From NCBI GenBank assembly GCA_025355725.1, contig JANXZC010000059.1, positions 1-34,259 on the forward strand: 34,259 nt of DNA, read 5' to 3'. Source of the stretch: Syntrophus sp. (in: bacteria). GTDB lineage: Bacteria; Desulfobacterota; Syntrophia; Syntrophales; UBA8958. The translations under genes were made by a program, and so were the position numbers. Each line of letters opens with the position of its first letter. The first letter of the stretch is position 1. The notes under the pieces were generated by a model, which saw nothing but the letters and a program-made list of their open reading frames with translations, was not told where the DNA came from and did not search any database. Below, piece by piece: positions 1 through 10,205 of this stretch.

Positions 1-326
1 GAAATCTTTTACGAGCCGCCGTTGAGCTGACGAAGGACTGGCGAACCGATCGGGTACTGCGTCATCTCGAAGCCCTGATGATTGCCGTCAGCAAGGATTA
101 TTTCCTGCTGATTTCCGGTAACGGTGATGTCATTGAATCAGACGATGAAGTCATGGCGATCGGTTCCGGCGGCCCTTACGCCCTGGCCGCCGCCCGCGCC
201 CTGGTCCGTTTTTCCGATCTGTCGGCGACGGAAATCGCCACGGAGTCAGTGAAGATCGCATCGGAAATATGCATTTATACAAATAACAACATTACTGTCG
301 AAGAATTGGATACCAACGATGACTAA
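1..326 (+). CDS. hslV: HslV, ATP-dependent protease peptidase subunit (3' part only)
   Basis: The reading frame is open from base 3 and ends at 326; the 5' part lies outside the window. HslV is the threonine peptidase ring of the cytoplasmic HslUV (ClpQY) protease. The visible ~108 residues match the C-terminal half of the family: a segment reading [19 protein letters not shown], then ISGNGDV, then the [14 protein letters not shown] helix region that packs in the ring. The catalytic N-terminal Thr is not in view. The gene overlaps hslU by 8 bases, which fits the usual hslV-hslU operon. The identification is secure even though the gene is partial. Confidence 0.95.
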   Translation, partial: NLLRAAVELTKDWRTDRVLRHLEALMIAVSKDYFLLISGNGDVIESDDEVMAIGSGGPYALAAARALVRFSDLSATEIATESVKIASEICIYTNNNITVEELDTNDD

Positions 327-1752
327 AGCACTACCGGCTTTAAATATAGTAGAACGAGAAAAAAAAGCAACCATGAAGGCCATGACGCCTCGCGAAATTG
401 TGGAAAAGCTTGATCAGCATATCATCGGTCAGGGGGACGCGAAAAGGGCAGTGGCTATAGCCTTGCGGAACCGCTGGCGGCGACAGAACGTCCCAAAGGA
501 CCTTGGCGAAGAGATCTCGCCAAAAAATATTATCATGATCGGACCGACAGGAGTCGGGAAAACTGAAATTGCCCGCCGCCTTGCCAAACTGGATAATTCT
601 CCTTTTCTCAAGATTGAGGCATCCAAATTTACGGAAGTGGGCTATGTAGGCAGAGACGTGGAATCCATGATCCGCGACCTTGTAGAACTTGCCATTAACA
701 TGGCGAAGGCTGAAGAGCAGGAAAGCGTAGGTGCCAAAGCGGCGACTTTGGCAGAGGAGGCCCTGCTGGACGTTCTCTTACCACCCAAACCGGTGGAGAG
801 GACAGTTGGACAGATGCTGGATGAAGAAAAAGAATTTGATACGGATGAGGAAGATCTCTTAAAACAGCAGGATACGACCCGGGAAAAGTTGCGACGCCTT
901 CTGCATGAAGGAAAACTTGATGGTCGTTACGTGGAAATAGAGGTATCGGAACAACGTAGCGGTCCTATGATAGAAATATTTTCTACGTCCGGCATCGAAG
1001 ATATGGGGATGAACATTAAAGAGCTTTTCGGCAATATGTTTCCCCCCAAAAAGAAAAAAAACAGGGTCATGGTGCCGGAAGCCCTGGATATATTGGCGCA
1101 GGAGCAGGCCCAGCGTCTTGTGGATATGGAAAAGGTGACAAAAACGGCGATTTCCCGAGTAGAGCAATCGGGAATTATTTTCCTGGATGAGATCGACAAG
1201 ATCGTGGGAAGCGATTCCCCGCATGGCCCCGATGTTTCCCGAGAAGGTGTTCAACGGGATCTGTTGCCCATTGTGGAGGGATCGACAGTTAACACTCGTC
1301 ATGGAATGCTCAAAACAGATCATATCCTGTTTATCGCCGCCGGGGCCTTCAGTGCCACCAAACCATCGGATCTCATCCCGGAACTACAGGGCCGTTTCCC
1401 GATTAGGGTAGAGCTGGATTCCCTCGGTAAAGAAGAGTTTATCCGTATTCTCACAGAACCTCATAACGCCTTGATTAAGCAATATATCGAAATGCTGGCC
1501 ACAGAAGGTCTAACGGTAACCTTTACGACGGAGGCGATTGCGGAAATCGCCGAAGTAGCCACCATTGTCAATGAAAGAACAGAAAATATCGGGGCGAGAA
1601 GACTCTATACGATCATGGAAACCCTCTTGGAGGATATTTCTTTCGATGCCCCCGATATGAGTGAGAAAAACGTGGTAATCGACGCTCAGCAAGTCCAGGA
1701 GAAGCTTGGCGATATTATCGAGGATGAAGACCTGAGCCGCTATATTCTATAA
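319..1752 (+). CDS. hslU: HslU, ATPase subunit of the HslUV protease
   Basis: This is the AAA+ unfoldase that feeds substrates to HslV. The Walker A motif GPTGVGKT lies at about residues 75-82 and the Walker B motif IIFLDEID at about 287-294, with the family's variable I-domain between them. The C-terminus DLSRYIL matches the conserved tail that inserts into HslV. The longest frame begins at 319 (477 aa, 8-base overlap with hslV). Known family members start close to the motif MTPREIV, so the ATG at 373, or even 382, may be the true start; no strong ribosome binding site decides this. A coupled start at 319 would add 18 unusual residues. Confidence 0.96.
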   Translation: MTKALPALNIVEREKKATMKAMTPREIVEKLDQHIIGQGDAKRAVAIALRNRWRRQNVPKDLGEEISPKNIIMIGPTGVGKTEIARRLAKLDNSPFLKIEASKFTEVGYVGRDVESMIRDLVELAINMAKAEEQESVGAKAATLAEEALLDVLLPPKPVERTVGQMLDEEKEFDTDEEDLLKQQDTTREKLRRLLHEGKLDGRYVEIEVSEQRSGPMIEIFSTSGIEDMGMNIKELFGNMFPPKKKKNRVMVPEALDILAQEQAQRLVDMEKVTKTAISRVEQSGIIFLDEIDKIVGSDSPHGPDVSREGVQRDLLPIVEGSTVNTRHGMLKTDHILFIAAGAFSATKPSDLIPELQGRFPIRVELDSLGKEEFIRILTEPHNALIKQYIEMLATEGLTVTFTTEAIAEIAEVATIVNERTENIGARRLYTIMETLLEDISFDAPDMSEKNVVIDAQQVQEKLGDIIEDEDLSRYIL

Positions 1753-1778
1753 GAATACAATTTACCGAAGGGGAGAAA

Positions 1779-2669
1779 ATGGACAGTGTGAAAAAATCCA
1801 TGGAAAGGGCAGAGATCCTCATTGAGGCCCTTCCCTACATTCGACGGTTTTACAACAAAATAATCGTGATCAAATACGGCGGTCACGCCATGGTGGATGA
1901 TGAACTCAAGGACATGTTTGCCAGGGATGTGCTGATGATGAAATATGTGGGCATTCATCCCGTAGTAGTTCATGGCGGGGGACCCCAGATCGGAGGCTAT
2001 CTAAAAAAGCTTGGTAAGGAGTCTCATTTCATTCAGGGGATGCGGGTGACAGACCAGGAGACCATGGACATTGTGGAAATGGTGCTGGTGGGCAAGGTCA
2101 ACAAGGAGATCGTGGGGCTGATCAACCAGCATGGAGGAAAGGCCGTTGGTTTGAGCGGCAAGGACGGCAGTCTCATCCGGGCGGAGAAGTATCTTTTAAG
2201 CGCCGAAAAGGCCAAGGATACCCCACCGGAAATTATTGATCTCGGTCTTGTCGGTAAAGTAAAAGAAATTAACGCTTCCCTTATCACGGGCCTGGTAAAG
2301 GACGGCTTTATTCCCGTTATTGCCCCTACCGGTCTTGGCGATAAAGGAGAAACCTACAATATCAATGCTGATATCGTTGCCGGAGCAGTAGCAGCCGCTC
2401 TTCAGGCAGAAAAGCTTGTTTTGTTAACCGATGTGGAAGGTGTCCTTGACTCTGAAAAGAAACTTATCAATACCATGAGTAACGCCGAGGCCCTGGCGAT
2501 GATTAATGATAAAGTCATCCACGGCGGGATGTTTCCAAAGGTCAAATGCTGCCTTAAGGCGCTGCGGGGCGGGGTGAGAAAGTCTCACATCATCGACGGC
2601 CGCCTGAAGCATGCGATTCTGCTGGAGATGTTTACGGATCGAGGCATTGGCACAGAGATTATTATCTAG
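1779..2669 (+). CDS. argB: Acetylglutamate kinase
   Basis: ArgB phosphorylates N-acetylglutamate, the second step of arginine synthesis, in the cytoplasm. The 296-aa length is typical. The amino acid kinase fold shows in KYGGHAM near residue 32, the glycine-rich HGGGPQI near 65, [12 protein letters not shown] near 190, and the C-terminal [11 protein letters not shown] segment. A good ribosome binding site (AAGGGGAG) sits just before the ATG. The gene starts 26 bases after hslU and opens the arg cluster. argJ and argC are not in the window, so they must lie elsewhere or be replaced. An N-terminal helix precedes the kinase core, a feature of arginine-inhibited family members; sensitivity to arginine is only an inference. 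Confidence 0.97.
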   Translation: MDSVKKSMERAEILIEALPYIRRFYNKIIVIKYGGHAMVDDELKDMFARDVLMMKYVGIHPVVVHGGGPQIGGYLKKLGKESHFIQGMRVTDQETMDIVEMVLVGKVNKEIVGLINQHGGKAVGLSGKDGSLIRAEKYLLSAEKAKDTPPEIIDLGLVGKVKEINASLITGLVKDGFIPVIAPTGLGDKGETYNINADIVAGAVAAALQAEKLVLLTDVEGVLDSEKKLINTMSNAEALAMINDKVIHGGMFPKVKCCLKALRGGVRKSHIIDGRLKHAILLEMFTDRGIGTEIII

Positions 2670-2686
2670 AAACATTTATTTACCCA

Positions 2687-2715
2687 TTGACTGTTCGATA
2701 ACGACATAAAATAAT
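2687..2715 (+). promoter_or_regulatory. Candidate sigma70 promoter upstream of argD
   Basis: In the 72-base gap between argB and argD there is TTGACT (2687-2692), a 17-base spacer, and AATAAT (2710-2715). Each hexamer is one base from consensus. This could give argDFGH extra transcription beyond read-through from hslU-argB. No terminator is visible in the gap. Confidence 0.35.
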
Positions 2716-2741
2716 ACTTAAAGGAATGGTTGTAACTAATA

Positions 2742-3935
2742 ATGAATAAAGAAGAATGGATGTCTCTTTCCGATCAGTACATTATGGGAACATATAAGCG
2801 GTTTCCCGTGGTTTTCACCAGAGGAAAAGGGATGAAGCTATGGGATACCGAGGGCAGGGAATATCTGGATTTCGTCGCCGGCATCGCTGTCTGTAGCCTT
2901 GGCCATGCCCATCCTGCGGTCAGCAACGCCATAAAAAGCCAGGCCGATAAACTAGTGCATGTTTCCAACCTCTACCATATTGACATCCAGATCGAATATG
3001 CCAGGCTGCTGATACAACAGGCCGCCCTCGATAAGGTCTTCTTTTGTAACAGCGGCGCCGAGGCGAATGAAGGGGCGATCAAACTGGCCAAAAAGTATGG
3101 CAATGACCGCAGCGGCGGCATAAAAAACGAGATCGTAACAATGATCGACTCTTTTCATGGTCGGACCATGGCGACGATCACTGCTACGGGTCAGGATAAG
3201 TTTCATAAGGGATTCAATCCGTTATTAGCGGGATTTCATTATGTTCCTTTCAATGATCTGGAGGCGCTCGGTCAGGCGATCTCCGATAAAACATGTGCCG
3301 TTATGATTGAGCCCATTCAGGCGGAAGGCGGCATCCGGGTTCCCGATCCGGATTATTTTCAGAGTGTTCGACGCCTGTGTGATGAAAAGGGTGTCTTGTT
3401 GATTCTTGACGAGGTACAGGTGGGCATGGGACGGACAGGTACCCTTTTTGCTTATGAACAGGATGGGATCATTCCTGACATCGTTACCATGGCCAAGGCC
3501 ATGGGAAACGGATTCCCCATCGGCGCCATTCTTGCTAAAGACAGTGTTGCCGTAGCCTTTGAGCCGGGCAGCCACGCCTCGACCTTTGGCGGCAACCCGC
3601 TGGCAATGGCTGCGGCCAAAGCGACGCTGGAGACATTACTCAGCGAGGATCTCATATCGAACTGTCGGCTCAGGGGCGGCTATTTCATGAACATGCTCAA
3701 TGAATTGAGGAAGAAACATCCCATCATCAGCGATGTGCGGGGCAGGGGGCTTCTCATTGGCATGGAGCTTGATGGCGAAGTCGCAGGCATAATCAAAAAA
3801 TGTATGGATCGCGGGGTGCTCATAGCATCAGCGGGGCCACGGGTTTTGCGGTTTGTTCCGCCCCTGATCGTCACGGAGCAGGAAATCGATCAAGTTATAG
3901 AGATTCTGGATGGCGTTTTGCGGGAGGGGGCATGA
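2742..3935 (+). CDS. argD: Acetylornithine aminotransferase
   Basis: ArgD is a class III PLP-dependent aminotransferase that converts N-acetylglutamate semialdehyde to N-acetylornithine; it may also serve as succinyl-DAP aminotransferase in lysine synthesis. The 397-aa protein shows SGAEANEGAIKLA near residue 105, LILDEVQVGMGRTG near 220, and the PLP-lysine region MAKAMGNGFPIGA near 250. The chosen ATG gives the usual N-terminus (SDQYIMGTYKRFPV). The stop overlaps the argF start in an ATGA junction, so translation of the two is probably coupled. Confidence 0.96.
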   Translation: MNKEEWMSLSDQYIMGTYKRFPVVFTRGKGMKLWDTEGREYLDFVAGIAVCSLGHAHPAVSNAIKSQADKLVHVSNLYHIDIQIEYARLLIQQAALDKVFFCNSGAEANEGAIKLAKKYGNDRSGGIKNEIVTMIDSFHGRTMATITATGQDKFHKGFNPLLAGFHYVPFNDLEALGQAISDKTCAVMIEPIQAEGGIRVPDPDYFQSVRRLCDEKGVLLILDEVQVGMGRTGTLFAYEQDGIIPDIVTMAKAMGNGFPIGAILAKDSVAVAFEPGSHASTFGGNPLAMAAAKATLETLLSEDLISNCRLRGGYFMNMLNELRKKHPIISDVRGRGLLIGMELDGEVAGIIKKCMDRGVLIASAGPRVLRFVPPLIVTEQEIDQVIEILDGVLREGA

Positions 3936-4861
3936 AAAAAGATCTGGTGACGGAGTATGATCTTGATATTGACGATTTTCAGGTCATCTTCGCGCGGTCA
4001 CGGTCCCTGAAAAGATTTCTTAAAGAAGGAAGACCACACGGGACCTTAGCGGGAAAAACACTGGGAATGATTTTCGAGAAGGCCTCCACACGGACCCGCC
4101 TTTCCTTTGAGGTTGGCATGTATCAGCTTGGGGGACAGGCGCTTTTTTTGAGTACAAAAGATACGCAGATCGGCAGGGGTGAAACGGTAGCCGATACGGC
4201 GAGAATTATGTCCCGTTATTTAGATGGGATCATGATCAGGACCTTTGCCCAGAAAACAGTCGAGGATCTGGCCATTTCTGCTGCCATTCCCGTCATCAAC
4301 GGCCTCACGGACCTTCTCCATCCCTGCCAGATTTTAAGTGACCTGTTCACGATCATCGAGCAAAAAGGCGATTATGCAGGATTGAAGATAGCCTACATCG
4401 GAGACGGCAACAATATCGCCAATTCATGGATAAATGCCGCATCCAGGCTTCCGATTCAACTATCTCTTGCCTGTCCGGAAGGTTATGACCCACACCCGGG
4501 GCTCCTGGAAAGGGGAATGAGGGAGGCCTGCGAAGGAATACATTTGTTTCGTGATCCTGTGGAGGCCATCCAGATGGCCGATGTCGTTTATACAGACGTC
4601 TGGGCGAGTATGGGTCAGGAAGAGGAACAGGAAGTGCGGGCGAAGATATTCAGATCCTATCAGATTAATCAGGAACTTTTAAGGCACGCAAAGAAAAATG
4701 TGATAGTCATGCATTGCCTTCCGGCTCATCGCGGCGAGGAAATCACTTCCGAGGTGATCGACGGACCTCATTCCGTAGTTCTTGACCAGGCGGAAAACCG
4801 CCTCCACGTCCAGAAGGCAATCCTGGAAACATTGATGAAGGAGGATAGAAATAATGAGTAA
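3932..4861 (+). CDS. argF: Ornithine carbamoyltransferase
   Basis: ArgF joins carbamoyl phosphate to ornithine to make citrulline. The carbamoyl-phosphate loop STRTR (in [11 protein letters not shown]), the HPCQ motif ([10 protein letters not shown]) and the ornithine-binding [10 protein letters not shown] near the C-terminus are all present. I chose the ATG at 3932, preceded by GGGAGGGGG and overlapping the argD stop by 4 bases, giving 309 aa, the usual length. A longer open frame reaches back to 3800 inside argD but has no support. The gene overlaps argG by 8 bases. Confidence 0.97.
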   Translation: MKKDLVTEYDLDIDDFQVIFARSRSLKRFLKEGRPHGTLAGKTLGMIFEKASTRTRLSFEVGMYQLGGQALFLSTKDTQIGRGETVADTARIMSRYLDGIMIRTFAQKTVEDLAISAAIPVINGLTDLLHPCQILSDLFTIIEQKGDYAGLKIAYIGDGNNIANSWINAASRLPIQLSLACPEGYDPHPGLLERGMREACEGIHLFRDPVEAIQMADVVYTDVWASMGQEEEQEVRAKIFRSYQINQELLRHAKKNVIVMHCLPAHRGEEITSEVIDGPHSVVLDQAENRLHVQKAILETLMKEDRNNE

Positions 4862-6155
4862 TAAAATCAAGAAGGTCGTCCTTGCTTACTCCGGTGGTCT
4901 GGACACATCGGTCATCGTCAGGTGGCTGATTGAAACTTACAAGTGTGAGGTGATCTGCTTTGCTGCCGATGTCGGTCAGAAGGAGGAATTGGACGGACTG
5001 AAGGAAAAGGCTATTAATACGGGGGCCAGCAAGATCTACATTGAAGATCTGACCGAAGAATTTGCCAGAGACTTCATTTTTCCGGCACTACGGGCAAATG
5101 CCATCTATGAAGGGGTTTATCTCCTGGGGACATCTCTGGCAAGACCCTTGATTGCCAAAAAACAGATAGAGATTGCCCATACCGAAGGCGCCGACGCCGT
5201 CTGTCACGGGGCGACGGGGAAGGGGAATGACCAGGTGCGGTTTGAAATGACCTATATGGCCCTCGATCCTTATGTACGGATCATCTCTTCCTGGAAAGAT
5301 CCTCACTGGACCTTCGATTCCCGCCAGTCCATGCTGGATTATGCGGCCAAACATAAAATACCCGTCCCCCTGGTAACGAAAGAGAAACCATATAGCAGCG
5401 ACAGGAATTCCCTGCATATCTCCCATGAAGGGGGAATACTCGAGGACCCCTGGGCGGAGCCTCCGGAGGATCTATTTGTTTTGACGGTTGCTCCGGAGGC
5501 GGCGCCTGATAAACCGACCTACGTTGAGATCGACTTTGTGAATGGTAACCCGATTGCCTTGGACGGGAAGAAGCTGAGCCCGGCAAAGCTGATGGACAAA
5601 ATCAACGAGCTTGCCGGAGCTAATGGCGTCGGTCGGGTGGACATGGTGGAAAACCGTTTTGTCGGCATGAAGTCCCGGGGTGTCTATGAAACTCCGGGCG
5701 GTACCGTACTCTGGGCAGCCCATCGCGCCGTGGAATCCCTGACGATGGACCGTGAAGTCATGATGATGAGAGATTCCCTGATCCCGAAATACGCCCAACT
5801 CGTATATAACGGATTCTGGTATTCCCCGGAGATGAAGACCCTCCAGGCGTATATTGATGCGACCCAGGAAAACGTTACCGGAACTGCTCGAATGAAGCTC
5901 TACAAAGGCAATGCCATTGTCGTGGGCAGAAAATCCTCATTTTCTCTTTATCGCGAAGATTTCGCCACCTTTGAAAAAGAAGAAGTATACAATCAGATGG
6001 ACGCAACGGGCTTTATCCGGCTAAACGCCCTCCGGCTAAGGATTCAGGCATTGACCAAGGATAAACGATCCGGACCGGAAAGCAAGGAGAAAAGAAAGTC
6101 CGAAAGGCGCAAGCTTGAGAGAAGAAGTGAGTCGGAGCGGCAAAAGAAAAAATAA
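4854..6155 (+). CDS. argG: Argininosuccinate synthase with a charged C-terminal tail
   Basis: ArgG condenses citrulline and aspartate using ATP. The N-terminal PP-loop [10 protein letters not shown] lies at residues 9-18, and the family segments [13 protein letters not shown] and [15 protein letters not shown] follow. A strong ribosome binding site (GAAGGAGG) precedes the ATG, which overlaps argF by 8 bases. The enzyme is normally about 400 residues, ending soon after [12 protein letters not shown]; here it is 433 aa. The last ~33 residues are almost all Lys, Arg, Glu, Ser and Gln, and predict a helical or disordered polyampholyte. No frameshift is needed to explain the tail, and its function is unknown. 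Confidence 0.96.
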   Translation: MSNKIKKVVLAYSGGLDTSVIVRWLIETYKCEVICFAADVGQKEELDGLKEKAINTGASKIYIEDLTEEFARDFIFPALRANAIYEGVYLLGTSLARPLIAKKQIEIAHTEGADAVCHGATGKGNDQVRFEMTYMALDPYVRIISSWKDPHWTFDSRQSMLDYAAKHKIPVPLVTKEKPYSSDRNSLHISHEGGILEDPWAEPPEDLFVLTVAPEAAPDKPTYVEIDFVNGNPIALDGKKLSPAKLMDKINELAGANGVGRVDMVENRFVGMKSRGVYETPGGTVLWAAHRAVESLTMDREVMMMRDSLIPKYAQLVYNGFWYSPEMKTLQAYIDATQENVTGTARMKLYKGNAIVVGRKSSFSLYREDFATFEKEEVYNQMDATGFIRLNALRLRIQALTKDKRSGPESKEKRKSERRKLERRSESERQKKK

Positions 6156-6197
6156 CGAATAAATAATTAATAGGATAATTTAGAATAAGATCAAAAC

Positions 6198-7577
6198 ATG
6201 AATAATTCAGCAAAACCATGGGGCGGAAGGTTCAAGAAGGGAACGGACCGGAAGGTAGAGGAGTTCACTCAATCAATCCACTTTGACCGACGTCTGTTTC
6301 GTTATGATATCGAAGGAAGCATTGCCCACACACGTATGCTGGGGAGGCAGGGCATTATCTCGGCGGACGAAGAAAGGTCCATCAGAAAAGGGCTGAATGG
6401 GATCCGCAAAGAGATGGAAGCGGGAAGCTTCATCTTTGATGTTAAGGATGAAGACATTCATATGGCCATCGAAAAGGCCCTGATTCAGCGCATTGGAAAG
6501 GCGGGCGAAAAACTCCACACGGGGCGGAGCCGAAATGACCAGGTAGTTCTCGACGTGCGCCTCTACCTGCGAGATGAGATCAAGAACCTTCTGATGCTTC
6601 TGAAGGACCTAAAAAGGGAGCTGCTGGAAGCCGCAAAGAGGGAAATAACGACCATTATGCCGGGATATACCCATCTCCAGAAGGCGCAGCCGGTCCTGCT
6701 GTCCCATTACCTCCTTTCTTTCTGGGAAATGTTCGACCGCGATGAACAGCGTTTCAAGGACTGCCAGAAAAGGGTGAATGTGCTTCCGTTGGGAGCGGCA
6801 GCCTTGGCTGGGACCAGTCTTCCCCTGGATCGCAACTATGTCGCCCGATTGCTGAAGTTTCCCCTGGTCAGCCGTAACAGCATGGATACCGTGGCCGATC
6901 GTGATTTCATAGCCGAGTTCATCTTCTCCGCTTCGGTTGTCATGATGCACATGAGCCGGTTTTGCGAGGACCTGGTCATCTGGTCATCCAGCGAATTCCA
7001 TTATGTCGAAATATCCGATGCCTTTACTACGGGAAGCAGCATCATGCCCCAGAAGAAGAATCCCGATGTAGCCGAATTGATTAGGGGAAAGACGGGCAGG
7101 GTTTATGGTCATCTCATCGCCATGCTGACTATCCTCAAGGGCTTGCCCATGACCTATAACCGGGATCTTCAGGAGGACAAGGAACCGCTTTTTGACACAG
7201 TGGACACCGTGACCTCATCCGTAGAAATCCTTACGGGGATGCTCTCACAGATTACCTTCCAGCGCGATAGAATGGAGCAGGAGGCGGGAAGGGATTTTTC
7301 AACTGCCACCGATATCGCTGAGTATCTCGTTCAGAAAGGGATCCCCTTCCGGGAGGCCCACGGCATTGTGGGTCGAATTGTAGAGTATTGCCTTGATAAC
7401 CGAAAAGAATTAATAAAATTAACTTTGCCCGAATTCCGGAAATTCCATGTCCAGTTCGACAAAGATGTAATCCCACGCCTGGAACCGTCCAACTCCGTCA
7501 ATCTGCGCAAGACGATCGGTGGCACGTCACTGCTCATGGTGAAAGAAAGGATTGGGGATATTGAAAAAGCATCTTGA
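6198..7577 (+). CDS. argH: Argininosuccinate lyase
   Basis: ArgH splits argininosuccinate into arginine and fumarate, the last step of the pathway. The fumarase/aspartase superfamily signature GSSIMPQKKNPD lies near residue 281, and the HTGRSRNDQV and GYTHLQKAQP segments are intact. The length of 459 aa is normal. It begins 42 bases after argG. The 3' end overlaps the start of the following lipoprotein gene by about 17 bases, which supports a continuing operon. Confidence 0.97.
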   Translation: MNNSAKPWGGRFKKGTDRKVEEFTQSIHFDRRLFRYDIEGSIAHTRMLGRQGIISADEERSIRKGLNGIRKEMEAGSFIFDVKDEDIHMAIEKALIQRIGKAGEKLHTGRSRNDQVVLDVRLYLRDEIKNLLMLLKDLKRELLEAAKREITTIMPGYTHLQKAQPVLLSHYLLSFWEMFDRDEQRFKDCQKRVNVLPLGAAALAGTSLPLDRNYVARLLKFPLVSRNSMDTVADRDFIAEFIFSASVVMMHMSRFCEDLVIWSSSEFHYVEISDAFTTGSSIMPQKKNPDVAELIRGKTGRVYGHLIAMLTILKGLPMTYNRDLQEDKEPLFDTVDTVTSSVEILTGMLSQITFQRDRMEQEAGRDFSTATDIAEYLVQKGIPFREAHGIVGRIVEYCLDNRKELIKLTLPEFRKFHVQFDKDVIPRLEPSNSVNLRKTIGGTSLLMVKERIGDIEKAS

Positions 7578-8013
7578 GCTCTCTGCCGCTGTCCTTGTTG
7601 TCCTGATCTGTCTTTTGTCGGCAATGATCGTAAGCTGTGGTAAAAAGGGAAACCCCGTACCAAGGCAACAGATAAAACTGCAAATGATTAAAAATCTCCG
7701 TGGGGAGATTACAAAAGAAGGTGTATTGTTAAGCTGGACCCTGCCGGAGAAGGCAAAAAGCAATAAAATGGTCAAAATACTCAGATCCGTCACAATTCCC
7801 GGGGAAGATTGTCCTGGTTGCCCGCAAAAGTTTGTATTGTTGACGGAAAAGGATGAGGCTTACCTTCAGAGCGGCATGAAAGATCCAGGACAATATCGCT
7901 ATCTTGATCGGGACATTGATACTGGACGCAACTATGGGTACCGCGTAGTCTGGTGTATTTCATCAGGAACATGCAGTCCCGAGTCGAATACGGCGGAAAT
8001 TAGATTCAAATAA
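7561..8013 (+). CDS. LptM-like/FN3-like lipoprotein between argH and lysA
   Basis: This is a small lipoprotein of about 150 aa. After the charged start MKKHLEL come a hydrophobic helix and a lipobox, IVSC, with the acylated Cys near residue 26. The sequence right after it, CGKKGNPVP, resembles the short lipoproteins (LptM/YifL type) often found before lysA or dapF in proteobacteria. The rest reads like one beta-sandwich (fibronectin type III-like: LLSWTLPEK, YRYLD, NYGYRVVW). Two Cys pairs (CPGC; CISSGTC) could form disulphides. I prefer the TTG at 7561; the TTG at 7552 is too close to the GAAAGG. The link to LptM is a context and motif inference only. Confidence 0.8.
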   Translation: MKKHLELSAAVLVVLICLLSAMIVSCGKKGNPVPRQQIKLQMIKNLRGEITKEGVLLSWTLPEKAKSNKMVKILRSVTIPGEDCPGCPQKFVLLTEKDEAYLQSGMKDPGQYRYLDRDIDTGRNYGYRVVWCISSGTCSPESNTAEIRFK

Positions 8014-8034
8014 CCAAAGCGAGGTAATCACTAC

Positions 8035-9297
8035 ATGCACGATTTCCACTATGAGGGTAAGGATCTGTGGTGTGAAGAGCTTCCGATTCGGGATATTGTC
8101 GCCCAGGTAGGAACCCCCCTGTATGTTTACAGCCACCGGACCCTGAAGAATCACTTCCGCGTCTTCGATGATGCCTTCTCCAGGGTACCCCATATTACCT
8201 GCTTTGCCGCCAAGTCGAATTCCAATATTGCCATCCTCAGAATCTTCATTCGCGAGGGGGGCGGCGTTGACATCGTTTCCGGTGGTGAGCTTTACCGAGC
8301 CCTGAGGGCAGGAGTGGACCCCCAGAAGGTCGTTTATTCAGGGGTGGGGAAAAGAATTGATGAGATCGAATATGCGTTGGCATCCAATATCCTCATGTTT
8401 AATGTCGAATCCTTCCAAGAGCTGGAGGTTATCAATGCCTGTGCGGCCCGAATGAACCGGAAGGCCGGCGTCGCCCTGCGGGTCAATCCTGATGTTGACC
8501 CGGAAACCCATCCTTATATTTCCACGGGTTTGAAAGAAAACAAATTCGGCGTCAATGTGGAAAAATCTCTGGAAACCTATCTTCTGGCAAGTAAATTGAA
8601 ATATCTTGACATTAAAGGAATCAGTTGTCATATCGGATCACAATTGACGAAAATATCTCCCTTTATTGACGCTCTGGATCGTCTCAGGAAACTGCTCGGT
8701 CACTTGAAAGACGCTGGCCTTCAAATCCGGTATCTTGATTTGGGGGGTGGCCTTGGCATTACCTATAATGAGGAAACTCCGCCCCATCCGTCTGAATACG
8801 CAGACGCCATTATCGGCGCCTCCCGGGATCTTTCCTGCACCTTCATATTCGAACCAGGCAGGGTAATTGTGGGCAATGCCGGAATTCTGGTAACCAAGGT
8901 ATTGTACACCAAAGCGAATGAAGACAAGAATTTTATCATTGTCGATGCCGGTATGAATGACTTGCTAAGGCCTAGCCTATATAAATCATATCATCATATT
9001 CAACCGGTACAGAAAACGAAAAGAAAAGAAATTATCGCCGATGTGGTGGGACCGATTTGCGAGTCCGGCGATTATCTGGCTAAGGAAAGAAGGCTGCAAC
9101 GCTTTGAAAGGGACGATCTCATGGCGGTAATGAGCGCCGGCGCCTATGGCTTCACCATGGCCTCCAATTACAATTCCCGGCCCCGGGCCGCAGAAGTGCT
9201 GGTCACAGGAGATAAATACCACATTATTCGGAAAAGAGAAGACTACAGGGAACTTATTCGTGGTGAGAAAATTCCGGATATGATAAAAAGAAAATAA
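8035..9297 (+). CDS. lysA: Diaminopimelate decarboxylase
   Basis: LysA decarboxylates meso-diaminopimelate to lysine with PLP. It is a fold-III alanine-racemase-like enzyme. The PLP lysine is in FAAKSNSN near residue 59, and the HIGSQ motif, the glycine-rich DLGGGLGI and the C-terminal CESGDYLA (active-site Cys) and GAYGFTMASNYNSRPR motifs are intact. The length of 420 aa is typical. GAGG lies just upstream of the ATG. It heads a lysine/DAP group with dapA and dapB; the later steps (dapL or dapDEF) are not in the window. Confidence 0.97.
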   Translation: MHDFHYEGKDLWCEELPIRDIVAQVGTPLYVYSHRTLKNHFRVFDDAFSRVPHITCFAAKSNSNIAILRIFIREGGGVDIVSGGELYRALRAGVDPQKVVYSGVGKRIDEIEYALASNILMFNVESFQELEVINACAARMNRKAGVALRVNPDVDPETHPYISTGLKENKFGVNVEKSLETYLLASKLKYLDIKGISCHIGSQLTKISPFIDALDRLRKLLGHLKDAGLQIRYLDLGGGLGITYNEETPPHPSEYADAIIGASRDLSCTFIFEPGRVIVGNAGILVTKVLYTKANEDKNFIIVDAGMNDLLRPSLYKSYHHIQPVQKTKRKEIIADVVGPICESGDYLAKERRLQRFERDDLMAVMSAGAYGFTMASNYNSRPRAAEVLVTGDKYHIIRKREDYRELIRGEKIPDMIKRK

Positions 9298-9317
9298 TAA
9301 CTTATTTAGGAGGGTGT

Positions 9318-10193
9318 ATGTTTAAGGGAGCCATTGTTGCGATCGTCACCCCGTTCAAAAACGGGAAGGTGGACGAAGGGAAACTTCGGGAACTGATTGA
9401 GTTTCAAATAGCCAACGGAACGGACGGCATCGTGCCTTGCGGTACAACGGGTGAATCGCCCACGCTATCTCATGAAGAGCATGACCGGGTGGTTGAAATT
9501 ACCGTCGAGGCTGTCAAGAAGCGTGTTCCCGTTATTGCCGGCACCGGTTCAAACTCCACGGCAGAGGCCCTGCGCCTCACGAAACATGCCCATGAGGTCG
9601 GGGTAGATGGCGCCTTGATGGTCTGTCCGTATTACAACCGGCCGACTCAGGAGGGTCTTTATGAACACTACAAGTTCATCGCCGAAAACGTCTCTATTCC
9701 GATAATTGTTTACAATATTCCGGGACGAACAGGGGTCAACCTGCTGCCTGAAACCTTGGCGCGGCTTGCGAAGATTCCCAATATCGTCGGGACCAAAGAG
9801 GCATCGGGATCTTTAAAGCAGATGCACGATGTCATTTCGCTTTGCGGACCGGATTTTGCGGTTCTCTCCGGTGATGACTTCTTTACATATCCCCTGCTTT
9901 GCCTGGGAGGACACGGTATCATTTCTGTCGTTTCCAATGTTGCTCCCGCCGACATGGCAGCTTTGGTAGATGCCTTCGCCGCCGGTGATCTCAAGAAGGC
10001 CAAAGACCTGCATTTTAAAATGGTCCCCCTGATCGATTCCCTTTTTATCGAAACGAATCCGGTCCCCGTGAAGGCTGCCCTGGCAATGATGGGAAAGATT
10101 GATTACGAAGTAAGACTCCCCCTGACAAAGATGTCCGAAGGGAATTATGAAAAGTTGAAGAAGGTAATGATGACCTACGGACTGATCAAATAA
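9318..10193 (+). CDS. dapA: 4-hydroxy-tetrahydrodipicolinate synthase
   Basis: DapA condenses pyruvate and aspartate semialdehyde, the first committed step toward diaminopimelate and lysine. The 291-aa TIM barrel shows CGTTGESPTL, YYNRPTQEG, the catalytic Tyr in YNIPGRTGVN and the Schiff-base Lys in GTKEASG. The ribosome binding site TAGGAGGG is strong and well placed. It lies 20 bases after lysA and 12 bases before dapB. Confidence 0.97.
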   Translation: MFKGAIVAIVTPFKNGKVDEGKLRELIEFQIANGTDGIVPCGTTGESPTLSHEEHDRVVEITVEAVKKRVPVIAGTGSNSTAEALRLTKHAHEVGVDGALMVCPYYNRPTQEGLYEHYKFIAENVSIPIIVYNIPGRTGVNLLPETLARLAKIPNIVGTKEASGSLKQMHDVISLCGPDFAVLSGDDFFTYPLLCLGGHGIISVVSNVAPADMAALVDAFAAGDLKKAKDLHFKMVPLIDSLFIETNPVPVKAALAMMGKIDYEVRLPLTKMSEGNYEKLKKVMMTYGLIK

Positions 10194-10205
10194 GGAGAGC
10201 AGACG

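Noticed and set aside
3800-3931. Upstream extension of the ornithine carbamoyltransferase frame
   Set aside because: It lies wholly inside argD; the ATG at 3932 has a strong binding site and gives the normal protein length.
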